Shown piece after piece: positions 42,511 through 51,016 of a DNA stretch of 64,000 bases (position 1 is its first letter; each line of letters starts with the position of its first letter). Location: assembly GCF_016865425.1 (NCBI RefSeq), contig NZ_AP023355.1, forward strand, positions 5,454,198 through 5,518,197, given 5' to 3'. Below the pieces are notes generated by a model. The model saw only the letters and a program-made list of their open reading frames with translations. It had not been told where the DNA came from and searched no databases. Origin of the DNA: Actinocatenispora thailandica (GTDB lineage: Bacteria > Actinomycetota > Actinomycetes > Mycobacteriales > Micromonosporaceae). The position numbers and the translations under genes were made by a program.

Positions 42511-43674
42511 TCACTGGTTCTGCTGACGCTGCCGCATCTCCGGCGTGATCAGCTGGGTGCGCTGACCCTCGTCCGGGTTCTCCGGCTCCGCCGGCTCGGC
42601 CTGCTGCTGCCAGTTGCCGGCGGCCGGGGTGGTCGGCCACGCGGCCGTCGCCGGGCCCTGCGCGGCCGGCGGCTGCTGGGCCTGCTGGGCCTGCTGGCCC
42701 TGCTGCCCGGCCGGCCAGGACGCGCCGCCGGCCTGGTTCGGCCAGCCGTACCCACCCTGCTGCGCCTGCTGCTGGGCCTGGCCCGCACCGGAGGTCGGCG
42801 CGGCGGCGCCCGAGGTCGGTGCGCCGGCACCCGAGGTCGGGGCCGCGGCGCCGTACTGCTGCTGGCCGTAACCGGCCTGCTGCCCGTAGCCGGCCTGCTG
42901 CCCGTACCCGGCCTGGGCCTGCTGGCCGTACGCCTGCTGGCCGTACTGGGCGGCACCCTGCTGCTGGGCCGCCTGCTGCTGAGCGGCCTGCTGCGCGGCC
43001 TGCTGCTGGGCCGCCTGCTGCGCGGCCGGGTCGGCCGCCTGCTGCGCCTGCCCGTACTGGGCGGCCTGGGCCTGCTGCTGCGCGTACTGCTGCTGGGCCT
43101 GGCCGTACTGCTGCTGGCCATAGCCCTGCTGCGGATAACCCTGCTGGCCGTAGCCGGCCTGCCCGTACTGGCCGAAGGCGGCCGGCTTGGGCGCCGACAG
43201 CCCACGGAACACCAGGAACGTCACCAGGCCGCCGGCGCCGCCCAGGGCGAGCAGCGCGAGGTCGCCCAGCAGGATGCCGGCCGCGTCACCGATGCCCGCG
43301 TACGCCCCGGTGTTGGTGAAGTTGTGGTAGGCGCCGGCGATCGTGCCGATCAGGCCGAGCAGCAGCATCACGCCGTACTCGATCAGCGCGATCAGGGTGA
43401 TGATCTTCGCCTGCGCGAGCATCGGCCGCCAGTGGCTGACCAACAGCACTGCGAGCACCGGCGGCAGCACGGTCGCCCAGTCGAGGAAGCCGGAGACGCC
43501 ACTGCCGGCTCGGATGCTGAACGAGGCCTGGTCGGTCGGGACCAGCTGGATGATGTTCGCCAGCAGCAGCAGGGCAGCGGCGCCGAGCAGAATGAACGCG
43601 GCGATGAGCCGGATGGGTTTCGTGTACTGACTGGCCGTCGGGTCCTTCTCGTCGGCCGCCGTCTGGGTTGTCAC
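42511..43674 (-). CDS. DUF5336-type membrane protein with Gln-rich tail
   Basis: 387 residues, related to mycobacterial 34-kDa antigenic proteins (DUF5336). Residues 20 to 165 hold four membrane helices: LIAAFILLGAAALLLLANII, VLPPVLAVLLVSHW, IALIEYGVMLLLGLIGTIAG and ILLGDLALLALGGAGGLVTF. The remaining 220 residues are low complexity: Tyr-Gly-Gln-Gln repeats, poly-Gln/Ala runs and APTSGA repeats, ending in EMRQRQQNQ. Such tails behave as disordered, prion-like sequence. The tail is predicted cytoplasmic, since an even number of helices precedes it. The GTG at 43674 is chosen; the function of the family is unknown. Confidence 0.88.
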   Translation of the reverse strand: MTTQTAADEKDPTASQYTKPIRLIAAFILLGAAALLLLANIIQLVPTDQASFSIRAGSGVSGFLDWATVLPPVLAVLLVSHWRPMLAQAKIITLIALIEYGVMLLLGLIGTIAGAYHNFTNTGAYAGIGDAAGILLGDLALLALGGAGGLVTFLVFRGLSAPKPAAFGQYGQAGYGQQGYPQQGYGQQQYGQAQQQYAQQQAQAAQYGQAQQAADPAAQQAAQQQAAQQAAQQQAAQQQGAAQYGQQAYGQQAQAGYGQQAGYGQQAGYGQQQYGAAAPTSGAGAPTSGAAAPTSGAGQAQQQAQQGGYGWPNQAGGASWPAGQQGQQAQQAQQPPAAQGPATAAWPTTPAAGNWQQQAEPAEPENPDEGQRTQLITPEMRQRQQNQ

Positions 43675-43896
43675 AGCTCCCCCTTCGGGTAGCACAGCGC
43701 AGTGGTTTCGTGGGCATCCATGTCCCGACGAGACTAACCGCGGCGCGCCCCCCGTGGTATCACGCGGTACCCAGCATGGCCAGCGCGCCGCACGCCGGCG
43801 CCACCCGGACGGTAGCGGGATGCTCGCGGACCGGTCGAGCCCGCAGGTCCGGACCGCGCCGAGCCGGCACCCGGGGCATGCGGGAGGATTGTCGGC

Positions 43897-44856
43897 ATGC
43901 GCATCGTGGTACTCGCGGGTGGCATCGGTGGCGCCCGGTTCCTGGCGGGGGTGCGCGCCTTCGCCACGGCCGGCGGCCACGAGGTCACCGCGATCGTCAA
44001 CACCGGCGACGACGTCACCCTGCACGGCGTCCGGATCTGCCCCGACCTGGACAGCGTGATGTACGCGCTGGGTGGCGGCGCCGACCCGGATCGCGGCTGG
44101 GGCCGGGCCGGCGAGACCTGGGCCGTGCGGGACGAGCTGGCCGCCTACGGCGCCGAGCCGACCTGGTTCGGCCTCGGTGACCGGGACCTCGCCACCCACC
44201 TGATCCGGACCCGGATGCTCGCCGCCGGCTACCCGCTGTCGGCGGTGACCGAGGCGCTGTGCGCCCGCTGGCAGCCCGGCATCCGGCTGCTGCCGGCCAC
44301 CGACGACCGGATGGAGACGCACGTGGTCGCCACCGTCGAGGGCGAGGCGGCACCGCGGGCACTGCACTTCCAGGAGTGGTGGGTGCGCTACCACGCCGAG
44401 CCGCCGGCGCAGCGGTTCGTGTTCGTCGACGCGGAGCAGGCCAAGCCGGCCGCCGGAGTACTGGACGCGCTCGCCGCCGCCGACGTCGTGCTGCTCGCAC
44501 CGAGCAACCCGGTGGTCAGCATCGGCCCGATTCTCGCCGTACCGGGACTGCGCGACGCCCTGGTCGCCGGCACCGCCCCGGTCGTCGGGATCGCGCCGAT
44601 CATCGGCGGCGCCCCGGTGCGCGGCATGGCCGACAAGTGCCTGACCGCGATCGGCGTCGAGGTCAGCGCCGCCGGGGTGGGCCGGATGTTCGGCGCGGCC
44701 GGCGACGGCGGCCTGCTGTCCGGCTGGCTGGTCGACCCGGTCGACGCCGCCACGACGGTACCGGGGGTGCGGGTGCTGGCCCGCCCGCTGCTGATGACCG
44801 ACGAGGCGGAGACCGCCGCCATCGTCACCGACGCGATCGGCCTGGCCGATGCCTGA
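43897..44856 (+). CDS. cofD: 2-phospho-L-lactate transferase (F420 biosynthesis)
   Basis: 319 residues, also called fbiA. The N-terminal Rossmann motif VVLAGGIGGARFLAGV binds the nucleotide part. CofD signatures follow: IVNTGDDVTLHGVRICPDLDSVMY, FGLGDRDLATHLIRT, and VVLLAPSNPVVSIGPIL with GIAPIIGGAPVRGMADKCL. It joins the activated lactyl or enolpyruvyl phosphate to the deazaflavin Fo, forming (dehydro)F420-0. The next gene, cofE, overlaps by eight bases, so the two steps are coupled. Fo-synthesis genes are not in this window. Confidence 0.95.
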   Translation: MRIVVLAGGIGGARFLAGVRAFATAGGHEVTAIVNTGDDVTLHGVRICPDLDSVMYALGGGADPDRGWGRAGETWAVRDELAAYGAEPTWFGLGDRDLATHLIRTRMLAAGYPLSAVTEALCARWQPGIRLLPATDDRMETHVVATVEGEAAPRALHFQEWWVRYHAEPPAQRFVFVDAEQAKPAAGVLDALAAADVVLLAPSNPVVSIGPILAVPGLRDALVAGTAPVVGIAPIIGGAPVRGMADKCLTAIGVEVSAAGVGRMFGAAGDGGLLSGWLVDPVDAATTVPGVRVLARPLLMTDEAETAAIVTDAIGLADA

Positions 44857-46240
44857 GCGAGCGACACCGGACGCCACCGCCCACCAGCCCGGCGCGACGG
44901 CACCGGGACGCGACGAACACGAGACCGGCAGGCCGGCATCGGGCGGCGACGAGCACCGGGCTGGCGTGACCGTGCCGGCGCGGATCGAGGTACTGCCGCT
45001 GGTCGGGATCGGGGAGGTCACGCCCGGCGACGACCTGGCGGCGTTGATCGGCAAGCTCGGCGCGGACCTGCGGGACGACGACATCCTGGTGGTCACCAGC
45101 AAGATCGTCAGCAAGGCGGAGGGCCGGCTGGTCCCCGCGCCGGCCGACCCGGAGGCCCGGGAAGCCGCCCGGCAGCGGGCGGTCACCGCGGAGACGGTCC
45201 GGGTGGTCGCCACCCGCGGCCGGACCCGGATCGTGCAGACCCGGCACGGCCTGGTGCTCGCCGCCGCCGGCGTCGACGCGTCCAACGTGGACACCACGCA
45301 GCTGGTACTGCTGCCGGTCGACCCGGACGCCTCGGCCCGCGCGCTGCGGGCCGAGCTCGCCGCCCGGCTCGGCATCCGGGTCGCGGTGGTGATCACCGAC
45401 ACGATGGGCCGCACCTGGCGCAACGGGCAGACCGACGTGGCGATCGGCGCCGCCGGGCTGGCACCGCTGCGGGACCACCGCGGCCAGACCGACCCTTACG
45501 GCAACGACCTGTCGGTGACCGCCGCCGCGGTGATCGACGAGCTCGCCGCCGCCGCGGACCTGGTCAAGGGCAAGACGTCCGGCGTGCCGGTCGCGGTGGT
45601 ACGCGGGCTGGGCCCGGTCGCCGCCGACGACGGCCCCGGCGCCGCCGCGCTGGTACGCCCGTCGGCCGAGGACATGTTCTCGCTGGGCACCGCGGAGGCG
45701 CTGGCCGCCGGCCGGCGCGAGGTGCTCGCCGTCCGGCTCGCCGCCGGCGAGCTGTCCGACGACCCCGTCCCGGACGCCCCGGTACGCCGTGCCGTCGCCG
45801 TCATGCGCGGCCAGGCCAGCGAACCGGGCCTCTGGCGGTACGTGCGGGTCAGCTCCCCGGCCGCGCGCCGGGCACTGACCGACCTGCTGCCCGGCGAGAT
45901 CGACACCGACCTGGTGACGCGCGCGCCGGTGCTGCTGGTGGCGTTCCGCACCGAAGCGTTGGGCGCGTTCGACCTGGACGACGAGGATCCGGAGACGATC
46001 GCCGCGGTCATGCGGCAGATGGACGGGATCGCCTGCGCCGCCGACGCGCTGGCCGCCGAGGGCCTGGTGCACGTGATGGTCACGCCCGGCCTGATCGACC
46101 CGCCGGATCCGGTGGCGCTGGGCGCCGCCCTCGGCGTACCGGCGAGCTGGCAGTTCCTGGGCGCCACCGCCGCCGGGTACCCGGCACGCCCGGTCGTGCC
46201 GGCCGACGACGACCCGGGCGACGCCTACCTGGAGCGGTGA
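44849..46240 (+). CDS. cofE: F420-0:gamma-L-glutamyl ligase with degenerate C-terminal domain
   Basis: 463 residues, also called fbiB. After a 40-residue Ala/Gly/His-rich leader the CofE domain runs to about 285: LVGIGEVTPGDD, ILVVTSKIVSKAEGR, ITDTMGRTWRNGQTDVAIGAAGL and LVKGKTSGVPVAVVRGLG. It adds glutamates to F420-0 using GTP. The C-terminal 170 residues resemble a nitroreductase fold (ARRALTDLL, LWRYVRVSSPA) as in mycobacterial FbiB, but the usual FMN-binding residues are not obvious. It overlaps cofD at the start and the NUDIX gene at the end. Confidence 0.92.
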   Translation: MPERATPDATAHQPGATAPGRDEHETGRPASGGDEHRAGVTVPARIEVLPLVGIGEVTPGDDLAALIGKLGADLRDDDILVVTSKIVSKAEGRLVPAPADPEAREAARQRAVTAETVRVVATRGRTRIVQTRHGLVLAAAGVDASNVDTTQLVLLPVDPDASARALRAELAARLGIRVAVVITDTMGRTWRNGQTDVAIGAAGLAPLRDHRGQTDPYGNDLSVTAAAVIDELAAAADLVKGKTSGVPVAVVRGLGPVAADDGPGAAALVRPSAEDMFSLGTAEALAAGRREVLAVRLAAGELSDDPVPDAPVRRAVAVMRGQASEPGLWRYVRVSSPAARRALTDLLPGEIDTDLVTRAPVLLVAFRTEALGAFDLDDEDPETIAAVMRQMDGIACAADALAAEGLVHVMVTPGLIDPPDPVALGAALGVPASWQFLGATAAGYPARPVVPADDDPGDAYLER

Positions 46241-46767
46241 TGACCGAGCTGTACGACGATGCGGTACGGGTGGTGTCGGGCTGGCGCACGGGCGAGTCGC
46301 GGGCGCGCAGCCTGGCGCTGCTGGACGCGGGGCCGGTGGCGCTCACCCGCGGGTACGACCCGGGGCACGTCACGGCCAGCGCGCTGGTCGTCTCGGCCGA
46401 CCTGAGCCGGGTGCTGCTGTGCCTGCACGGCAAGTTCCACCGCTGGGTACAGCTGGGTGGGCACGTCGAGGCGGACGACCCGTCGATCGCCGCCGCCGCG
46501 CTGCGGGAGGCGACCGAGGAGTCCGGCATCGCCGGGCTGCGGCTGCATCCGGAGCCGATCGACCTGGACATCCATCCGGTGCGCTGCGCCGGCCGCGACT
46601 CGTACCACCACGACGTGCGCTACGCGGTGCTCGCGCCGCCCGACGCCCGCGAGCGGGTCAGCGCCGAGTCCGACGCGCTCGGCTGGTTCCGCCCGGACGA
46701 GCTGCCGACCCCGCTCGCCTCCGCCACCGAGCACCTGATCGCCCCGGCCCTCGCCGCGTTCCGCTGA
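46240..46767 (+). CDS. NUDIX hydrolase
   Basis: About 175 residues. The NUDIX box region reads GGHVEADDPSIAAAALREATEESG, in which the final REATEESG is canonical while the first Glu position is Pro or Asp, so the box is slightly atypical. The domain is preceded by a helix-rich 60-residue segment. Start is either GTG 46237 or ATG 46240, both overlapping the cofE stop; the gene is therefore the third member of the F420 operon. It may clean up a nucleotide or guanylate by-product. A 14-base terminator stem follows. Confidence 0.87.
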   Translation: MTELYDDAVRVVSGWRTGESRARSLALLDAGPVALTRGYDPGHVTASALVVSADLSRVLLCLHGKFHRWVQLGGHVEADDPSIAAAALREATEESGIAGLRLHPEPIDLDIHPVRCAGRDSYHHDVRYAVLAPPDARERVSAESDALGWFRPDELPTPLASATEHLIAPALAAFR

Positions 46768-46770
46768 CCC

Positions 46771-46805
46771 AGTACCCGCCCGCCAGACCCCGGCGGGCGG
46801 GTACT
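46771..46805 (+). terminator. Strong terminator hairpin after the F420 operon
   Basis: Perfect 14-base stem (46771-46784 with 46792-46805) and a 7-base loop, four bases after the NUDIX stop. Confidence 0.8.
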
Positions 46806-46820
46806 GATTGACTCGGACCC

Positions 46821-47543
46821 ATGCGTGCCGACGACGGTGTGGAACTCGTCGTCCGCCGGAGTGGATCCGCCGCGGACGCGACCCTGGTGCAGCTCAGCGG
46901 TGGACCCGGCTGCGTCAACTACCTTCCCGACCTCGGCCCGGAGGCACCGGTACGGGCACTGTCGCCGGAGCCGCGCGGCGTCGGGTCGAGTGGTGGCGGG
47001 CCGCATGGCATCGCCCGGGCCATGGCCGACCTGGAGGATCTGCGCCGCACGGTGGGCACCGAACGCTGGCTCGTGCTCGGTCACTCCTTCGGCGCGGATC
47101 TGGCATTGGCGTATGCCGTCGAGTACCCGGGCTCGGTGGCCGGCGTGCTGGCGGTCTGCGGCACCGGGATCCAGAACGACCGGGACTGGAAGGCGGCCTA
47201 CGAGGCGGGGCGAGCCGCCGAGCCGGCCGTCGACATCGAGTACGACGAGGCCGTGCATCGCAGCCTGACCAGCAGTTGGCGGCGCTGGATCAAGCGCCCG
47301 GACCTGCTGGCGCGGCTGAGCCGCCTGCCGGTACCGGTCCGGTTCGTGCTGGCTGGCGGGGACGTCCGGCCGTCCTGGCCGATCGAGCAACTCGCTGCGC
47401 TGACCCCGGATGGATCGCTGCACCGGGTACCGGCGGTGCCGCACGACTTCTGGCACACCCACCCGGGTGTCTGGCGACGGCTGGTGGCCGAGTACCTCGC
47501 CGTCACCGCCGCTGGCCGGGGAGCAGGGCGGCCATGCCGGTGA
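46821..47543 (+). CDS. Alpha/beta hydrolase (proline iminopeptidase-like)
   Basis: 240 residues. Oxyanion LSGGPGCVNY near 25-34 (the HGGPG-like motif of prolyl aminopeptidases), nucleophile GHSFGAD with Ser near residue 89, acid in LAGGDVRPSWP and His in VPHDFWH near the end. The cap domain is shorter than in true iminopeptidases. It ends inside the 3' part of the convergent TetR gene (41 bases of tail-to-tail overlap), an unusual arrangement in this spacious region. Substrate unknown. Confidence 0.85.
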   Translation: MRADDGVELVVRRSGSAADATLVQLSGGPGCVNYLPDLGPEAPVRALSPEPRGVGSSGGGPHGIARAMADLEDLRRTVGTERWLVLGHSFGADLALAYAVEYPGSVAGVLAVCGTGIQNDRDWKAAYEAGRAAEPAVDIEYDEAVHRSLTSSWRRWIKRPDLLARLSRLPVPVRFVLAGGDVRPSWPIEQLAALTPDGSLHRVPAVPHDFWHTHPGVWRRLVAEYLAVTAAGRGAGRPCR

Positions 47544-48171
47544 GGATGAGCTGTAGACCCTCGTCGAAGGCGGCGTCGGTGTCCGGGTCGAACATGTCGC
47601 CGATGGTCGCGGCGGTGAGCGGGAACCTCGTCGCGTCGATGCTCTGCGCGATGCGTTCCGGGATGTAGGGGTTCTCCGGGTACGCCTCGCCGACCCGCGC
47701 CTGCTCCTCGATGGTGAACCCGATCGTGTAGTGCAGCAGCGTCGGGAAGGCCCGGGCCGCCTGCCGGGTGCCGAAGCCGGCCGCGGTCAGGGTGTGCAGG
47801 GTCAGCTCGATCACCCCGTGCACCGCCGGGTGGGACACGTCGGTACCGGCGAGCACCCGGGCGCCGTCGCGGTGTCGGAGCAGCTCGCGGCGTAGCCGCC
47901 GGACCACGTCGGCGGACCACTGCATCCAGTCGACGCCCTCGGCGGGCGCGCGGACCCCGTCGGCGACGGCGACGAACAGGCGTTCGGCCATCGCGTCGAG
48001 CAGTTCCTGCTTGTTGCGGATGTGCCAGTAGAGCGCGGGCGCCTGCACGTCGAGTGCAGCAGCGACCGCGCGCATGGTCAACCCGTCCAGGCCGGCCTCG
48101 TCGAGCAGCCGCAGCCCGGCGGCGGCGATCGCCGCCCGGTCGAGGCGTGATCCGTTTCGCACCTTCGGCAC
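47503..48171 (-). CDS. TetR-family regulator (TetR_C type)
   Basis: 222 residues from the GTG at 48171. The HTH is AIAAAGLRLLDEAGLDGLTM then VAAALDVQAPALYWHIRNKQ; the APALYWHIRNK ending is characteristic of the tetracycline-repressor group proper. The C-terminal domain contains YTIGFTIEEQARVGEA as in TetR_C. It diverges from the FAD monooxygenase gene, a tet(X)-like arrangement. A 32-base near-perfect palindrome in the shared promoter is its likely operator. Confidence 0.92.
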   Translation of the reverse strand: MPKVRNGSRLDRAAIAAAGLRLLDEAGLDGLTMRAVAAALDVQAPALYWHIRNKQELLDAMAERLFVAVADGVRAPAEGVDWMQWSADVVRRLRRELLRHRDGARVLAGTDVSHPAVHGVIELTLHTLTAAGFGTRQAARAFPTLLHYTIGFTIEEQARVGEAYPENPYIPERIAQSIDATRFPLTAATIGDMFDPDTDAAFDEGLQLILTGMAALLPGQRR

Positions 48172-48199
48172 GTTGACACCTTAACAGCGTTCAAGCCAT

Positions 48200-48231
48200 C
48201 CTTAACAGCGTTAAATTTAACGATGTTAAGG
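48200..48231. promoter_or_regulatory. TetR operator: 32-base near-perfect palindrome
   Basis: Palindrome with CCTTAACA/TGTTAAGG ends and a central TTAAATTTAA, broken only at two symmetric positions. A half-operator CCTTAACAGCGTT is repeated at 48179-48191. The right end overlaps the AAGGAG ribosome site of the monooxygenase gene, so binding would also hinder translation. A TTGACA (48173-48178) could be the -35 of the plus-strand promoter. Confidence 0.75.
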
Positions 48232-48239
48232 AGCGCGTC

Positions 48240-49709
48240 ATGGCAGACGTGGTGATCGCCGGTGCCGGCCCGACCGGCCTGATGCTCGGCTGCGAGCTCG
48301 CCCTCGCCGGCGTCGAGGTGCTGATCCTGGAACGGCGCACCGGCCCCACCGGCGAGTCCCGCGCGGGCGGCCTGCACGCCCGCACGCTGGAGGTGCTCGA
48401 CCAGCGCGGCATGGTCGAACCGTTCCTCGCCGAGGGACGGCCACTGTCGGCCGGCCACTTCTCCGGGCTGCCGCTGCGCCTGCACGACCTGCCCACTCGA
48501 TACCCGTACCTGCTGGTGCTGCTGCAGTCGCATGTCGAACGGCTGCTCGCCGAGCAGGCCAGCGCGCTCGGCGTCGCGATCCGGCGCGACGCCGAGGTCA
48601 CCGACCTGCGGCAGGACACCGACGGCGTCACCGTCACGCTCGCCGACGGCGGCACCGTGCGCGGCCGGTACCTGGTCGGCTGCGACGGAGGCCGCAGCGT
48701 GGTGCGGCACCGCGCCGGCATCGGCTATCCCGGCACCGACGCGACGCTGACCTCGCTGCTCGGCGACGTCGAGCTGGCCGACCCGCCCGCAGGGAACGTC
48801 TTCCAGCAGCGCACCGCCCGCGGCGACTACAGCGTGCTCGGCTTCGAGGCCGGCTGGTACCGGGTGATGACCACCCGGACCGGCGTGCTTCCGCAGGACG
48901 GCCCGGTCACCCTCGACCGGCTGCGAAGCAGCCTGATCGAGATCGCCGGTCGCGACTTCGGGCTGCACTCGCCGCGCTGGCTGTCCCGCTACGGCGACAC
49001 CGCTCGGCAGGCCGACCGGTACCGGCAGGGCCGGGTGCTGCTCGCCGGCGACGCCGCGCACATCCACTACCCGGCCGGCGGGCAGGGCCTCAACACCGGC
49101 GTGCAGGACGCGATCAACCTCGGCTGGAAAATCGCCGCAGTGCTGCGCGGCGATGCCGACGACACGCTGCTCGACACATACCACGACGAGCGGCACCCGG
49201 TCGGCGCGCGCGTGCTGGACAACACCCGTGCGCAGGTCGCGCTCGGCGGGTACGACGCGCAGACCGAGGCGCTGCGGTCCACCATGGCCGGCCTGATCGA
49301 GCAGCCCGCGGTCAACGACCAGCTGGCCGGCATGGTCACCGCGCTCGATGTGACCTACCCGCTGGGCGGCGGGCACCCGCTGGTCGGCCGGCGGCTGCCC
49401 GACATCGATCTGCCCGACGGTCGGCGCGCCTACCAACTGCTGCACCCGGCCCGGCCGGTGTTGCTGGACCTCGGCGCCACACCCGTCGCGGTACCGCGGG
49501 ATCGGGCTGGCGCCATCGATCACGTGCTCGCCCACGGCACTGCGGCGACGTGGCGGGTGCCGGTGCTCGGCACGGTACCGGCACCCGCCGCGGCGCTGGT
49601 CCGCCCGGACGGCCACATCGCCTGGGCCACCGCGGTCGAGGGCGATACCACCGGCCTCGATACCGCCCTGTCGACCTGGGTCCGCCGTGCGCGGGTGCCG
49701 GCCGGCTGA
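48240..49709 (+). CDS. FAD-dependent aromatic/polyketide monooxygenase
   Basis: 489 residues of the PheA/TfdB class. N-terminal dinucleotide motif VVIAGAGPTGLMLGCELALAG, the DG motif VGCDGGRSVVRHRAG and the flavin-ribityl motif RVLLAGDAAHIHYPAGGQGLN with GVQDAINLGWKIAAVL. The C-terminal domain is thioredoxin-like and lacks catalytic cysteines. Relatives hydroxylate aromatic polyketides or inactivate antibiotics (rifampicin, tetracycline). The divergent TetR gene suggests induction by its own substrate. Confidence 0.9.
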   Translation: MADVVIAGAGPTGLMLGCELALAGVEVLILERRTGPTGESRAGGLHARTLEVLDQRGMVEPFLAEGRPLSAGHFSGLPLRLHDLPTRYPYLLVLLQSHVERLLAEQASALGVAIRRDAEVTDLRQDTDGVTVTLADGGTVRGRYLVGCDGGRSVVRHRAGIGYPGTDATLTSLLGDVELADPPAGNVFQQRTARGDYSVLGFEAGWYRVMTTRTGVLPQDGPVTLDRLRSSLIEIAGRDFGLHSPRWLSRYGDTARQADRYRQGRVLLAGDAAHIHYPAGGQGLNTGVQDAINLGWKIAAVLRGDADDTLLDTYHDERHPVGARVLDNTRAQVALGGYDAQTEALRSTMAGLIEQPAVNDQLAGMVTALDVTYPLGGGHPLVGRRLPDIDLPDGRRAYQLLHPARPVLLDLGATPVAVPRDRAGAIDHVLAHGTAATWRVPVLGTVPAPAAALVRPDGHIAWATAVEGDTTGLDTALSTWVRRARVPAG

Positions 49710-49826
49710 TAGCGGGTGTCCGCGCCGGCAGGAACCCGGGTCCGGGGATCGAGTCACCGAACGACGAGCGCTAGCCGGCAGGCTCGGGGCACCCGCGAAG
49801 AACGGGCTCCAAGACTGAGTGATCTT

Positions 49827-50936
49827 CTAGATCAGTTCGCGTTCGCCGCGTTCCTTGAGGCGGTCGACGAGCTTCTTGACGTCCTGGGCGCGGTTGCGCG
49901 GGCAGACCAGGACGGCGTCGGCGGTGTCGACGACCACCAGGTCGTGCACGCCGAGGGCGGCGACCAGCCGGCCGGAACGCGGCACCACCACCGTGTCGTG
50001 CGCGTCGATGGCGAGCACCTCACCGCCCCGCTCCTCGCCCCGGACCACCACGTTGCCGTCGTCGTCCATCGGCAGTACCACGCCGAGGGTGTGGAAGTCG
50101 CCGACGTCGGTCCAGCCGAAACTGCCCGGCACGGTGGCGACCCGGCCGGCCCGGGCCGCGCCCTCCATCACCGCATAGTCGACCGAGATCTTCGGCAGCG
50201 TCGGCCAGATCTCGCCGATGGTCTCCTCCCGCTGCGGCGAGTCCCAGCTGGCGACCACCCGGCTCAGCCCGTCGTGCAGCTCGGGCTGCTGGCGGGCCAG
50301 CTCGTCCAGGAACGCGCGCACCGACCAGACGAACATGCCGGCGTTCCACAGGTACTTCCCGGACTCGACGTACTCGACGGCGACCTCGTGCGACGGCTTC
50401 TCCTTGAACTCGCCGACCAGCCGCCCCGGCCCGGCACCGAGCGTCTCGGCGCAGCGCAGGTAGCCGTAACCGGTCTCGGGATGCGTCGGGGTGATGCCGA
50501 TCGTGGTCAGGTAGCCGGCGCGGGCGGTGTCGATCGCGTCCCGCACCGAGGAGCGGAACCGTTCGGTGAAGCGGACCAGGTGGTCGGCGGCGAACGAGCC
50601 CATCACCGCGGTCGGGTCCCGGCGGGCGATCACCATCGCGGCCAGCCCGATCGCCGCGCAGGACTCCCGCGGCGACGGCTCGACCAGGATGTTGTCCGCC
50701 GGCAGCGCCGGCAGCTGCCGCGACACCCCGGCCGCGTGCGCCACCCCGGTCACCACGTAGGTGCGTTCGGCGGGGGCGAACGGCGCCAGCCGGTCGATGG
50801 TCGCCTGCAGCAGGGTGCGGTCCGAACCGGTCAGGTGGTGCAGGAACTTGGGTCGGCCGGCGCGCGACAACGGCCACAGCCTGGTGCCGCTGCCGCCCGC
50901 CGGTACCACCGCGTAGAAGCCGCCCTCGTCGGTCAT
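49827..50936 (-). CDS. manC: Mannose-1-phosphate guanylyltransferase
   Basis: 369 residues, the short form without the isomerase cupin domain. The nucleotidyl-transferase signature is VVPAGGSGTRLWPLSRAGRPKFL, followed by EPSPRESCAAIGLAAMVI, FAADHL and the sugar-binding FKEKPSHEVA and YLWNAGMFVW. It makes GDP-mannose from mannose-1-phosphate and GTP, completing the pathway begun by manA and manB elsewhere in the window. The adjacent minus-strand glycosyltransferase may use the product. ATG at 50936. Confidence 0.94.
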   Translation of the reverse strand: MTDEGGFYAVVPAGGSGTRLWPLSRAGRPKFLHHLTGSDRTLLQATIDRLAPFAPAERTYVVTGVAHAAGVSRQLPALPADNILVEPSPRESCAAIGLAAMVIARRDPTAVMGSFAADHLVRFTERFRSSVRDAIDTARAGYLTTIGITPTHPETGYGYLRCAETLGAGPGRLVGEFKEKPSHEVAVEYVESGKYLWNAGMFVWSVRAFLDELARQQPELHDGLSRVVASWDSPQREETIGEIWPTLPKISVDYAVMEGAARAGRVATVPGSFGWTDVGDFHTLGVVLPMDDDGNVVVRGEERGGEVLAIDAHDTVVVPRSGRLVAALGVHDLVVVDTADAVLVCPRNRAQDVKKLVDRLKERGERELI

Positions 50937-51016
50937 CCCGGCAGACTAACCGGCCGAACTGAAAGCCACCTGGACGACACCAGGGAGTGATCGGACCCGC
51001 GACCCGGCAGCGGCCG

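Noticed and set aside
49710-49826. Another leader-peptide copy between the monooxygenase and manC genes
   Set aside because: GGCAGGAACC and GTCACCGAACGACGAGCG look superficially similar, but there is no ATGA overlap with a gene and no alignable peptide.
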